A stretch of 64,000 bases of DNA from Anomaloglossus baeobatrachus (lineage: Eukaryota > Chordata > Amphibia > Anura > Aromobatidae): NCBI RefSeq assembly GCF_048569485.1, contig NC_134358.1, forward strand, positions 553,694,880 to 553,758,879. The letters run 5' to 3'. Positions within the stretch are counted from its first letter, which is position 1; the number at the start of each line of letters is the position of its first letter. This document shows positions 24,215-36,994 of this stretch, one piece after another. Both the position numbers and the translations under genes were made by a program. The notes beneath the pieces are model-generated. The model had not been told where the DNA came from. It worked only from the letters and a program-made list of their open reading frames with translations, and did no database searches.

Positions 24215-24809
24215 TGAAAACCTGTGCTTTGGTCTGATGAGTCCAAATTTGAGATCTTTGGATCCAACCACCGTGTGTAGAAAAGGTGAATGGATGGCCT
24301 CTACATGGCTGGTTCCCACCGTGAAGCATGGAGGAGGAGGTGTGATGGTGTGGGGGGGCTTTGCTGGTGACACTGTTGGGGATTTATTAAAAATTGAAGG
24401 CATAGTGAACCAGCATGGCTACCACAGCATCTTGCAGCGGCGTGCTATTCCATCCGGTTTGCGTTTAGTTGGACCATAATTTATTTTTCAACAGGACAAT
24501 GACCCAAAACCCACCTCCAGGCTGTGTAAGGGCTATTTGACTAAGAAGGAGAGTGATGGGGTGCTACGCCAGATGACCTGGCCTCCACAGTCACCAGACC
24601 TGAACCCAATCGAGATGGTTTGGGGTGAACTGGACCGCAGAGTGAAGGCAAAAGGGCCAACAAGTGCTAAGCATCTCTGGGAACTCTTTCAAGACTGTTG
24701 GAAGACCATTTCCGGTGACCACCTCTTGACGCTCATCAAGAGAAAGCCAAGAGTGTGCAAAGCAGTAATCAAAGCAAAAGGTGGCTACTGTGAAGAACCT
24801 AGAATATAA
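24215..24809 (+). pseudogene. Tc1 transposase, C-terminal half (family B)
   Basis: Starts again at the first catalytic box (nucleotides for VLWSDES, out of frame). It continues through [32 protein letters not shown], the second aspartate in QQDNDPK (about 24490-24510) and the glutamate in SPDLNPIEMVWGELDRRVKA, ending GGYCEEPRI. At least two frame changes are needed to read it through. Its matching 3' terminal repeat (24920-24974) is present; its 5' half is missing. Confidence 0.83.
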
Positions 24810-25194
24810 GACATATTTTCAGTTGTTTCACGCTTTTTTTTTTTAAGTATTTTATTCCACATGTTTTAATTCATAGTTTTGATTCCTTCAATGTGAATCT
24901 ACAATTTTCAGAGTCATGAAAATAAAGAAAACTCTTTGAATGAGAAGGTGTGTCCAAACTTTTGGTCTGTACTGTATGTCAATCACTAAGTATAGAAAGA
25001 GTTATAATGGGCACTGGTCATTAGATTTCAGTAGTGAGTGTGCACACCTGTCAATTTGTAAGTATAGAAAGAGCTATAATGGGCACCGGTCACTAGATTT
25101 CAGCATTGACTCTGCATATATGTCAATCACTCAGTATAGAAAGAGCTATAATGGGCACCGGCTACTAGATTCATGCTGCCCAAACCACGGTCAG

Positions 25195-25475
25195 TAGAAA
25201 TCACAGCCAGGTGACGCCAGCATCTCACAGAAAACGTAGCTAGAAGAGTTGGCCAGAAACTAAAGGGAGACCAGACTTGTCCATCAAGGCTCCTGGCTGG
25301 GTTCTACCATTCTACATACATGGGAGAAGCCGGTCAACTTTTTGTTTTCACTTCTTAATATTACTTAAGGGTCAGAAATCTTAATTATTACATTGAGCAC
25401 TAAACCTAATACTACACTTATACGTCCTGATCTGCACAGATGAATTGTCACTGTCATAATTGCGATGAAAGCTAA
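25195..25475. other. unassigned intron sequence
   Basis: Nothing recognised in this 280-bp gap; it leads into the 90-bp array. Confidence 0.3.
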
Positions 25476-26815
25476 CACCTCCATACTATAGAGGTGTATT
25501 CACAATAGGTGATGTCACAGCTCACCTCCTCTTCCTCCTGTATAATGAATAATTTCTATATACAGTAGATAACACAGGATCCACCATTCACAATAGGTGA
25601 TGTCACAAGTCACCCCGTCATCCTATACAATGACTGATAACACCTCTATATATAGTAGATAACCCATTGTGAATGGTGGATTCTGTGTTACATCTCAGCT
25701 CACCTCCTCCTCCTGTAAAATGACTGATAACACCTCTATATACAGTAGATAACACAGGATTCACCATAGGTGATGTCACAGCTCACCTCCTCCTGACTGA
25801 GAACACCTTTATACTGTATATAGTAGATAACACAGGATCCACCATTCACAATAGGTGATGTCACAGCCCACTTCCTCCTTTACAGGGACTAATAACACCT
25901 CTATAATATACAGTAGATAATACACAATCACCCATTCCAATAAGTGATATCACAGCTTAGCTCTTCCCTCTCACAATGACTGATAACACCACTCTATATA
26001 CGGTAGATAACACAAGATCCATCATTCACAATAGGTGATATCACAGCTCACCTCCTCCTCCTGTACAATAACTTATAACACCTGTATATACAGTAGAAAA
26101 CACCAGACTCACCCTTCTTAATAGGTGATGTCACAGCTCACCTCCTCCTCCTATACAATGACTGATAAAACCATTCTATATATAGTAGATAACACAGGAT
26201 CCATTATTCACAATAGGTGATATCACAGCTCACCTCATCCTCCTGTAAAATAACTTAGAACACCTCTATATAGTAGAAAATACCAGACTCACCATTCTTA
26301 ATAGGTGATGTCACAGCTCACCTCCTCCTCCTATACAATGACTGATAAAACCATTCTACATACAGTAGATAACACAGGATCCATCATTTACAATAGGTGA
26401 TATCACAGCTCGCCTCCTTCTTCTCCTGTACAATGGCTGATAACACCTCTATAAACAGTTGATAACACAGGATCCATCATTCACAACAGATGATGTCACA
26501 GCTCACCTCCTCCTCCTGTGCAATGACTGATAATACCTCTATATACAGTAGATAACAAAAGATCCACCATTCACAATAGGTGATATCACAGCTCACCTCC
26601 TCCTCCTGTACAATGCCTGATAATACCTCTATATACAGTAGATAACAAAAGATCCACCATTCACAATAGGTGATATCACAGCTCACCTTCTTCTACTGTA
26701 CAATGACTGATAACGCCTCTATATATATTAGATAACAAAAGATCCACCTTTCACCACAATAGGTGATGTCACAGCTCACCTCCTCCTCCTCTAAAATGAC
26801 GCAATATACAGTGGA
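25476..26815 (-). repeat. ~90-bp repeat array (reverse orientation), about 14 copies
   Basis: Units on the minus strand contain AGGAGGAGGTGAGCTGTGAC, ATCACCTATTGTGAATGGTG, GATCCTGTGTTATCTACTGT and ATATAGAGGTGTTATCAGTC. Copies are diverged, perhaps 80-90% alike. One unit near 25665 runs with its start truncated and reversed (TAGATAACCCATTGTGAATGG TGG), indicating a local inversion or rearrangement. Confidence 0.9.
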
Positions 26816-26819
26816 TATT

Positions 26820-27870
26820 CATCATTACAGATTTGTGAAAGTCCTAAAATCTGCCCCTCTCCGATCAGCTGTTGTCAGGTCCCATGGCCCCTGACCACCG
26901 TGTGGACCCAGAGCAGCCCATCTCCGCACACAGGGTAGAGCCCGTCCTTGGAGACAGCTGCTCCGATCACATTCCCAGCAGGGTCACATCGTTGTGTACG
27001 GAGCTCCGCCGCCCTAGTTCCATGCTTTGATCGTTCGTGTGATTTTAGCAGGAAGACGGGATGAAGACCATAAAAGTCCGGGGTACAGTCCCTAAAACCC
27101 ACGCATTTCCCTGCCCGCTCTATATCTCCGCGGACCCCGGCTGTTGGTGGCTTTTCGATGATTAATATAAGCGTGGTGTTTATCGTCTCAGTGATTGGTT
27201 TTACTGTTTCTTGCGTCTACCACTGTCTAAATATAACAGGATTTAATGAAAAGTAGAGGTACAATCTGCAGCAGAGAACACGGGCGCCAATAAACCAAAG
27301 GCCCACAAAGGTGGAAATCCAAATAAATGATTGCGTTTCGTGCAGATGTCGTCTCGGGCGGATTCCGTGCTTATATACATACATGACATATATATACGCT
27401 TCCTCGTCACTTACATCAGGGCATCTGACTTCCAGCCCCGCGCTGCTCTCGCAGATACTGTCTAATGTCGGCTGCACGGACGGCCATGATGACAGATTTA
27501 TGTTCGCTTGTATTTTTCCTTCTCGAATGTTGTGCTATGTAATTTTCCAGGGCAAAGTCTTTCACATACAACCTTTCGACACCAAGGAGCCGCTGCTCTG
27601 ACTCATCAGGCCACGAAATATATCACAGCGGCTTATGGATGATGGGCACTATACGTGACATTTGTATCACGAGGCACGGTTAATAAGCCGCTGTGAATGC
27701 CAAAATTCTCATTATACATACATCAATGTACACAGAGGCGCTCAGGAGACGTGCCCGCACGACAAGGGATGTCACACCAAGCGTGGGCTCTTTTGGAATA
27801 AAATTGTATTTTTTTCTCCATATGTAACAACATAGAAGTCAATGCAAAGTTTAAAAAAATAATTTTATAA
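26820..27870. other. low-repeat, CpG-containing intron island
   Basis: GC content and CpG density rise at 26860-27130 relative to the flanks. A minus-strand frame of 75 codons (26875-27102) ends in CDPAGNVIGAAVSKDGLYPV followed by CGDGLLWVHTVV; it has no recognised family and no convincing splice sites. Further on, AGCGGCTTAT and ATAAGCCGCTGT form an inverted pair at about 27628 and 27690. Enhancer-like motifs (GATTAATATAAG, GTGATTGGTTTTAC) are present. Function unknown. Confidence 0.35.
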
Positions 27871-27884
27871 AAAAAATAGTACCA

Positions 27885-28915
27885 TGCTCGGGTGTCTCAT
27901 CACTAGTGATGAGCGGGCACTACCATGCTCGGGTGCTCAGTACTGGTAACTAGTGATGAGTGAGCACTACCATGCTCGGGTACTCGGTACTGGTAACTAG
28001 TGATGAGCGGGCACTACCATGCTCGGGTGCTCTGTACTGGTAACTAGTGATGAGCGGGCACTACCATGCTCAGGTGCTCAGTACTGGTAACTAGTGATGA
28101 GCGGGCACTACCATGCTCGGGTGCTCAGTACTGGTAACTAGTGATGAGCGAGCACTACCATGCTCAGGTGCTCAGTACTGGTAACTAGTGATGAGCGGGC
28201 ACTACCATGCTCGGGTGCTCAGTACTCGTAACTAGTGATGAGGGGGCACTACCATGCTCGGGTGCTCAGTACTCGTAACTAGTGATGGGTGAGCACTACC
28301 ATGCTCAGGTGCTCAGTACTCGTAACTAGTGATGAGCGGGCACTACCATGCTCGGGTGATCAGTACTGGTAACTAGTGATGAGCGGGCACCACCATGATC
28401 CGGTGCTCAGTACTCGTAACTAGTGATGAGCGGGCACTACCATGCTTGGGTGATCAGTACTCGTAACTAGTGATGAGCGGGCACTACCATGCTTGGGTGA
28501 TCAGTACTCGTAACTAGTGATGAGCGGGCACCACCATGCTCGGGTGATCAGTACTGGTAACTAGTGATGAGCGGGCACCACCATGCTCCGGTGCTCAGTA
28601 CTCGTAACTAGTGATGAGCGGGCACTACCATGCTTGGGTGATCAGTACTCGTAACTAGTGATGAGCGGGCACCACTATGCTCGGGTGCTCAGTACTCGTA
28701 ACTAGTGATGAGTGGGCACTACCATGCTCGGGTGCTCAGTACTCGTAACTAGTGATGAGTGGGCACTACCATGCTCGGGTGCTCGGTACTGGTAACTAGT
28801 GATGATCGGGCACTACCATGCTCGGGTGCTCAGTGCTGGTAACTAGTGATGAGCGGGCACTACCATGCTCAGTACTCGTAACTAGTGGTGAGCGGGCACT
28901 ACCATGCATGGTACT
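27885..28915 (+). repeat. 47-bp tandem array, left arm (about 22 copies)
   Basis: The unit is CTAGTGATGAGCGGGCACTA, CCATGCTCGGGTGCTCAGTA, CTGGTAA. Variants (ACTCGTAA, GGGTGATCAG, CACCACCATG) come in alternating runs, suggesting multi-unit duplication. Confidence 0.95.
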
Positions 28916-28929
28916 TGTAATGAGCAGTT

Positions 28930-31900
28930 GGATGCTTGCATGGGCGCGACCTGAGTATAATGGAGGTAAATACGGAACTCCAGCATTTTTCGGTAAATCT
29001 GCAGAGTTTTGCTGCTGATTTTCGTTTGTACGCAGCGTTGATGGAGTCCCGTAGTCTTGATAACGCTTTTCCGTCGTGGCAATATCTTGGTAAAACCGTT
29101 CCTCAGTAACGACACCAATATTTTCAGGGAAGAATTCCCAATGTGAATGCAGAAAATTAATCTTGTTGTGCTTCATCTCTTTGTAGGCTTCAAGAAGGTT
29201 GTGAACCAATTCGATGATGTTTGGTGCTCCAAGGAAAGTCTCGGAAATATCCTTGAATGATTTCCAAGCGCTTTCTTTCCGGACCCACCAGCAGCTCCTC
29301 GAAGTGCTCGTCATTCATGATGTGTCCGATTCGTGGAACAACAAAAATGCCTTCCCTAATCTTGGCATCGGTTATTCTTGGAAACATTTGTCTCAAATAA
29401 CGGAAACCTTCTGCTTCCTTGTTCATTGCTTTCACAAAATTCATCATCAGCCCGAGTTTTGTGTGAAGCGGAAGCAGAAATATCATTGCTGGGTCCACAA
29501 GTGCTTTACATGAGACATTTTTCATTTCGGAAGTCAACTGGTTACAGATTGGCCACTTCCTTGTACTGTAATGTGCCGGCTCACCATGACTGTCACGTTC
29601 GCAATTGGTATATCCGACCCGCAATCCAAGCAGCAGCGCCACTTATCTCCACAGATGTTCCACTTGTAGTCACGGTACTTGATGTGTTTCGACAAGAGTT
29701 CCATGTTCTCGTAGGTTTCTTTCATGTGTGCAGCATAGCCAACGGGTATTGACGGATGAACATTTCCAATGTATAACAAGGCAGCCTTGAGGCTTAACAC
29801 TGATGAGTCAATAAAGAGATGTCAGCGTTTCAGCTCACGGTCACAACCCAAAGATGCAAACAACCCATTAATGTTGGCTCAGAAGGTCAGGTTGTCCACC
29901 TGTTCGAAAGACTGGCAAGTCAACTTGGTGGCTTCGACAGCAAATGCCATCCTTGAAGCCGGTAACTCTGCATTGGCATTTGACAAACAAGTCCCGATCC
30001 AAGTCATTCAGTTCTTTATGTGTCCTAAGATGGGGATCACCAGACATACATGGCTCAAAGTCTGAATCAGCCTCGTTCCCGATCTCTGACCCATGGACTG
30101 CAGCATCTTCATTGGCTGCCTCCTTTAGGCTCCATGTTTTGGGTGGGTTTGGCATTGGAAGAGTTTCTTCATGTGGCACTGGACTCCTAGATTGGGATAA
30201 TCAATGGATGTCGTCTTAGAGAAATGAGAGACATTGGCTGGGCAGAAGTAACAGTCGGTGACAAGCTCCTTCTGTTCCTGCCATATCATTGGGACAGCAA
30301 ACGGCATTGACTTGCGACAACAGGGGGCTTTACATGCAACGACATCGCGAGATGTCGTTGGGGTCATGGAATTCGTGATGCACATCCGGCCTCGTTAGCG
30401 ACGTCGTTGTGTGTGAAACGTACGAACGGCCGCTAATGATCAAAATTACTCACCTAATCGTTGATCGTTGACACGTCGTTCTAATCCCAAATATCATTGC
30501 TGTTGCAGGATGTAGGTTGTTCGTCGTTCCTGAGGCAGCACACATCGCTACGTGTGACACCCGAGGAACAACATCGTACCTGCGTCCTCCGGCAACGAGG
30601 TAAGCGTGTCTTTCTTTCGGCTGCTGTGTGACGTCGCTTGGCAGGTAAGTATGTGTGATGGGGACTAACGATATTGTGGACCACGGGAAGCGATTTTCCC
30701 GTGACGCACAACCGACGGGGGCGGGTGCGATCGGCAACGACATCACTAGCGATGTCGCTGCGTGTAAAGTGGCCTAACCTCTCAGCCAACTTCTAAGATC
30801 AACAGATGTGAGGAGCCCAGGATTTGTCTTTGTTCACCAATCTTCCATCCAACGTTCAGCTCGTAGGCTTTCATGATGAGAGCGGTCATGGTGCATGTTA
30901 GAGGCTTATGCGTCCACTCCCCGTGAATGTAAACAAGATATTGCGACTGTTCCGCCACTGGCGAGACATTTTAGCTATATCATATCTTACTGTAGACGTT
31001 TATAGATGCTTAGATTTGAAATAACTTGCAGAATCTTTGCAAGCAGATTTTACAGCCTCGGCAGGCAGCGTCCAGACATTTCTAGGTGTTCCTAGTCTGT
31101 AACAGTTCCACTGAAGTTTTGCAACTTCAATGAAATGCAAGAAATGGATGCCTTTGCTGCCTATAAATTACATAACAGCACATATATTGTGGACAATACA
31201 TGGACAGAATGAAAATATGAACAAAAATTGGTTTAAACAGAAAATTAAAAAAATAAGTGACTGCAAACTTTTAAGGTGGGTTTTTTGGAATCAGCAGCTC
31301 AAATTGCATAGGATGCACCTAGAAGTGTTCGGAAAGCAAAATCCTCGTTGTCCAGTGTAGTCAACATATTACACTGCATTTGGGAACCGCACATGTTCTC
31401 GGTTATCAAATGTCGGAGTTTGGAAAATCACGGTACAAACGTCACACAATTGCAAAGTGTAAATTCTGGATTAATTTGCACCCCAAAAAAATCGGACAAA
31501 TGTCTTGTGTAGGATTTACTTGTTTTAGATGCCTTTTCCTTGACTCGATTGACAAGGGGCATGGTTTGGTGAGAAAGGTAGATGGGCAAAAGTGAGGCAA
31601 AGTGAGCCAACTACCATGTTGGGTAGATCGAAGCTATTGCCAAACGCATCAAACAGCATGAACCCCCGGCAGCAATGCGCCGCTTTTTGGACTGTCTGGA
31701 TACATTTACACTGGCTGATAATCTGGCTGATAATCTGGAATAAGCATTCAGAGGAACGCTGACTTCTCAATTATCGTCCTGTCTAAACCGTTTGCCAATC
31801 ACCCGATCAATGAGCAAAACGCTCATTCCTCCACTTTGTGCTGTAATTATGATGAATTTGTCGGGTGTGCTTGGCCATGCCCTGCCAAATCTCCACCCAT

Positions 31901-32110
31901 TCTTCAAAATATTTGGGGTGCCGGCCCGGACTGGAATAAAAAGTTGCAAGATGTTTGTGCATCATCAAGTTGCACGCGCATTGTATGACTATTTAACCAG
32001 TTTAACACCAGAGTTCGGGCAAAAACTGCTTAGTGAATGAGTTCTTTTGGAAAAATGCTTGAGTTTCCCATAGACTTTTATTATGCTCGGTACTCAAGTC
32101 CTACCAATCC
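28930..32110 (-). mobile_element. fossil coding core of the foldback-like composite
   Basis: The minus strand holds remnants of one long protein of a multi-copy element. Readable motifs include LVHNLLEAYKEMKHNKINFL, HWEFFPENIGVVTEERFYQD, LLPLHTKLGLMMNFVKAMNK and DYKWNICGDKWRCCLD. I have the impression of having seen this protein type in many copies in frog, insect and hydra genomes, but cannot name its family or activity. It is clearly broken, with several breaks, and further interrupted by a Harbinger-like MITE (30322-30775). Recognisable coding runs from about 28930 to 31000; the part beyond to 32110 is mostly unassigned. Treated as a fossil. Confidence 0.55.
30322..30775. mobile_element. 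Harbinger-like MITE (454 bp) with 3-bp TSD AAC
   Basis: Inverted ends AGGGGGCTTTACATGCAACG (left) and AGGCCACTTTACACGCAGCG (right, minus strand), both followed by ACATCGC. AAC lies directly outside at 30319-30321 and 30776-30778. CpG-rich interior with many GACGTCG/ACGTCG segments. Inserted into the fossil coding core. Confidence 0.82.
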
Positions 32111-32129
32111 AAGCGTCCGACCTGCTTGT

Positions 32130-33155
32130 TTCGACTACCTGAGCATGGTAGTGTCCACTCATCACTAGTTACGAGTACTGAGCACCTGAGCATGGTAGTG
32201 CCCGCTCATCACTAGTTACCAAGTACTGAGCACCCGAGCATGGTAGTACCCGCTCATCACTAGTTACCAGTACTGAGCACCCAAGCATGGTAGTGCCCGC
32301 TCATCACTAGTTACTAGTACTGAGTGCCCGAGCATGGTAGTGTCCACTCATAACTAGTTACCAGTACTGAGCACCTGAGCATGGTAGTGCCCGCTCATCA
32401 CTAGTTACAAGTACTGAGCACCTGAGCATGGTAGTGCCCGCTCATCACTAGTTACCAGTACTGAGCACCTGAGCATGGTAGTGCCCGCTTATCACTAGTT
32501 ACAAGTACTGAGCACCTGAGCATGGTAGTGCCCGCTCATCACTAGTTACAAGTACTGAGCACCTGAGCATGGTAGTGCCCGCTCATCACTAGTTACCAGT
32601 ACTGAGCACCTGAGCATGGTAGTGCCCGCTCATCACTAGTTACAAGTACTGAGCACCTGAGCATGGTAGTGCCCGCTCATCACTAGTTACCAGTACTGAG
32701 CACCCGAGCATGGTAGTGCTCGCTCATCACTAGTTACGAGTACTGAGCACCCGAGCATGGTAGTGCCCACTCATCACTGGTTACGAGTACTGAGCACCCG
32801 AGCATGGTAGTGTCCGCTCATCACTAGTTACCAGTATTGAGCACCCGAGCATGGTTGTGCCCGCTCATCACTGGTTACGAGTACTGAGCACCCGAGCATG
32901 GTAGTGCCCGCTCATCACCAGTCACAAGTACCGAGCACCCGAGCATGGTAGTGCCCGCTCATCACTGGTTACGAGTACTGAGCACCCGAGCATGGTAGTG
33001 CCCGCTCATCACTAGTTACCAGTATTGAGCACCCGAGCATGGTAGTGCCCGCTCATCACTAGTTACGAGTACTGAGCACCCGAGCATGGTAGTGCCCGCT
33101 CATCACTGGTTACGAGTACTGAGCACCCGAGCATGGTAGTGCCCGCTCATCACTA
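32130..33155 (-). repeat. 47-bp tandem array, right arm part 1 (about 22 copies)
   Basis: Reverse complement of the left-arm unit: GAGTACTGAGCACCCGAGCA, TGGTAGTGCCCGCTCATCAC, TAGTTAC. Runs of the CACCTGAGCATGG variant occupy its inner half and of CACCCGAGCATGG its outer half. Confidence 0.95.
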
Positions 33156-33159
33156 TAAA

Positions 33160-34235
33160 CAAAAGAAGCCCCTTATAAAAAATATATATACTTTATTATA
33201 TTCTCAGAAATCAGTGCAAGTTAAAAACTGTGGGTGCATAGATTATGGTTCAGGAATGGGTTCATGGGCTCGTTCCCTGGTCTCCCCCTTCCTGACCGTG
33301 GGGGTCGGCACCCTAGTATAGACGCTATGGTGCCCCCACTCAAACCGTAGACTGGCCCTGGATGTCCCTTTGCTGCAAACTTGTTCGTGCTGCTATGCTA
33401 GAGTGAGGGGTCTTACAGGATATATAAGGTGATACACATTCATGCCTCTCACAATCTTGGTCTGTATGGATCAGGGGTGCTAATGACACACTTCTCCTTC
33501 TGTTTCCCATAAACAGACATGTGATTCTCAATGCTGCAAATTGAAATATAATTTTTTGAGATACAAGGAACTAGTCAAGGGTACAGTCCATTTGCTATGC
33601 AGCCTCATATAGATATGTCAGTATAAGTATCTTGGCTCAAATGGCCTGTCCTTTGCCGTCAACCGCGGCTCTCTGCCCAACGCGTTTCCCCTCCAGGACT
33701 TCCAATAAAAACGGAAGTTCCTCAGGGGCTGTCCAAATGGGATCAAAAACACGATTTGATTTTGTTTATAACATCATTGGATAGGATTGACCCTTCAATG
33801 GGGTTTTTTCTTTGATCACAGTAAAGCCTATAAAGATGCATACGCTGAACGTCTGTCAGTAATACAGGGGATGATTTTTCCTGTTGTCACAATGCATATG
33901 TATTAGTAGCTTCCCTTATAAACCATTGATTCTTCAATGAGGTATTTCTTTGATCATAGCCAAAAAAGCCCATAAGGATGCATAAGCTGGGCGTCTGTCA
34001 GTGATACAGGATATGATTTCTCTTCCTATTTTCACAATGCATACGCATAAGCACTAGCACCTTCCTTTATAAATCATTGACCCTTCAAATTGGGTTTTTC
34101 TTTGATCATAGCCAGTGAAGCCTGTAAAGATGCATATGCTGGACATCTGTCAGTGATACAAGGGTGATTTTTCTTCTGACAGGTCCGACTATGTAGGTAT
34201 GTCTGATGGACGTCTGGCAATCAGGTCAGAAGATG
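33160..34235. mobile_element. insertion splitting the right arm; contains a ~150-bp triplicate
   Basis: Unrelated sequence interrupts the 47-bp array. Its second half has three tandem copies (about 33770, 33920 and 34068 onwards) sharing CTTTGATCA(T/C)AG, AAGATGCATA and CGTCTGTCAGT. A CCCAACGCGTTTCCCCTCC then TTCCTCAGGGGC motif at about 33676 resembles the head of a recurrent amphibian retroelement-type repeat, but I cannot name it. No clean target duplication. Confidence 0.5.
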
Positions 34236-34239
34236 GTGG

Positions 34240-34875
34240 ACACCCGAGCATGGTAGTGTCCGCTCATCACTAGTTACGAGTACTGAGCACCTGAGCATGG
34301 TAGTGCCCGCTCATCACTAGTTACGAGTACTGAGCACCCGAGCATGGTAGTGCCCGCTCATCACTAGTTACCAGTACCGAGCACCCGAGCATGGTAGTGC
34401 CCGCTCATCACTAGTTACGAGTACTGAGCACCCGAGCATGGTAGTGCCCGCTCATCACTAGTTACGATTACCGAGCACCCGAGCATGGTAGTGCCAGCTC
34501 ATCACTAGTTACCAGTACCGAGCACCCAAGCATGGTAGTGCCCGCTCCTCACTAGTTACGATTACCGAGCACCCGAGCATGGTAGTGCCCGCTCATCACT
34601 AGTTACCAGTACTGAGCATGGTAGTGCCCGCTCCTCACTAGTTACGATTACCGAGCACCCGAGCATGGTAGTGCCCGCTCATCACTAGTTACGATTACCG
34701 AGCACCCGAGCATGGTAGTGCTCACTCATCACTAGTTACTAGTACTGAGCACCTGAGCATGGTAGTGCCCGCTCCTCACTAGTTACGATTACCAAGCACC
34801 CGAGCATGGTAGTGCCCGCTCCTCACTAGTTACGATTACCGAGCACCCGAGCATGGTAGTGCCAGCTCATCACTA
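34240..34875 (-). repeat. 47-bp tandem array, right arm part 2 (about 13 copies)
   Basis: Same unit and orientation as 32130-33155 but dominated by a variant with TTACGATTACCGAGCACCCG and CCGCTCCTCAC, not seen in the inner part. One unit near 34608 has lost about 10 bp (CAGTACTGAGCATGG). Confidence 0.94.
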
Positions 34876-36186
<1,311 letters not shown>

Positions 36187-36189
36187 GCA

Positions 36190-36990
36190 TTTTTATGTAA
36201 AAAGTAAATTGGCCTCTGTTTTAAATAAAAATAAAAAAATAAAAACAAAAATAAAACAAAAATAACAACTATGGAATAGTGTTTTATTTCACCATTTTCC
36301 TGCCCCCAAATAATAGAAATTTTGCAAAAAGTAATGAGCCGCACCGATGATCCTTCTCATCTTGATGGTATTGCGTCCGGGGCCTTCGCTCTCGTCAGCG
36401 AGCACATAACACATGGATCTGATGATCTGCAGCCACTCACGTTTATATGGGAACTGATATTCTAATGAAAAACATGATAATGGTGGGACGGAGCTGCCCG
36501 GAGCCCGCCGTGCCCCCTGCCGAGCCCAGCTGACTTAAAAGACTGGGCCAGTTCAGTAATAATCAGGGACGGTTAACAACCTTCATAAAACAAAGTCATT
36601 ACATTTACAGATTTCAAAAGAAGGAATTCAGCGCAGTCGTAAATACACAGATATTCCGGAGCCACGTCTCCTGTATAAAGAGCTAATAAACTCCCATCGT
36701 TATTTATACGTCCCGCAGTCATGGGCAGGCGCACCGCACAATCACCCAAGGACGATGACACAGGCTCCCGGCTCGTCCCAGGGTTACCAACCTTCCAAAA
36801 GTGACATCACATATTTTCTGATGTGATGTCATGAGTTTTTCACTCTATGCCCCGCCCATCTATACAAGACACGCCTCCATATTAAGGATTGGAATCTCAA
36901 GTGGTGGACAGACCTCAAAGCAGACCCCCAAAATAAGTACAAACCCCATAAACTAACGCATTTCCAAGAAAAGACCCCCTAAACTAATAC
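36190..36990. promoter_or_regulatory. low-repeat island, candidate conserved non-coding element
   Basis: After an A-rich patch (36230-36262), 36320-36780 is low-repeat, with CpGs, TAAT-type cores (TTCTAATGAAAA, CAGTAATAATCAGG, GAGCTAATAAACTC) and T/A-rich motifs typical of developmental enhancers. No ORF with family features. The regulatory reading is inference only. Confidence 0.33.
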
Positions 36991-36994
36991 AGGT

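Larger units (their letters stand above)
23237..24974 (+). mobile_element. chimeric Tc1-like transposon (two families joined)
   Basis: The left end (CAGTCATATGAAAAAGTTTG, GGCACCCCT) has an inner direct repeat at about 23422-23443 (GGTGCAAAAGTATGGGCACC), the IR/DR layout of Tc1 relatives. The right end on the minus strand reads CAGTACAGACCAAAAGTTTG, GACACACCT: a different family. TA flanks both sides (23235-23236, 24975-24976). The coding part switches family at about 24205-24215. Upstream is helix-turn-helix plus a GRPRK hook and the first catalytic box (LWTDET). Downstream the first box recurs at about 24224 out of frame, followed by QQDNDPK and SPDLNPIEMVWGEL. A frameshift near 23690-23710 and a stop after GHT make it non-functional. 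The two parts cover overlapping protein regions, so this is not a simple homologous exchange. Confidence 0.88.
23196..25190 (+). repeat. ~72-bp tandem repeat interrupted by the chimeric Tc1
   Basis: Units carry AGTATAGAAAGAGCTATAAT, GGGCACCGGTCACTAGATTTC and a CTGCATATATGTCAATCACT-type segment. The left partial unit (about 23196-23236) and the right units (24975-25190) are continuous in sequence once the transposon is removed, so the sister units display the unoccupied target site. Confidence 0.8.
27872..34875. mobile_element. foldback-like composite with arms made of a 47-bp tandem repeat
   Basis: Two arms are arrays of the same 47-bp unit in opposite orientation: left 27885-28915, right 32130-33155 continuing at 34240-34875. 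Inside each arm the sequence passes through a matching single-copy inverted segment (TGAGCAGTTGGATGCTTGCA to AGCATTTTTC on the left; GAAAAATGCTTGAGTTTCCC to CCAAGCGTCCGA on the right) before reaching the core. A minimal single-unit relative at 54212-54325 and a short palindromic one at 45450-46110 show the same order. The right arm is split by about 1.08 kb of other sequence, and the core by a MITE. Confidence 0.75.

Noticed and set aside
12593-34875. CRISPR-like regular repeats
   Set aside because: All arrays are head-to-tail without unique spacers and lie in a vertebrate intron; they are satellites.
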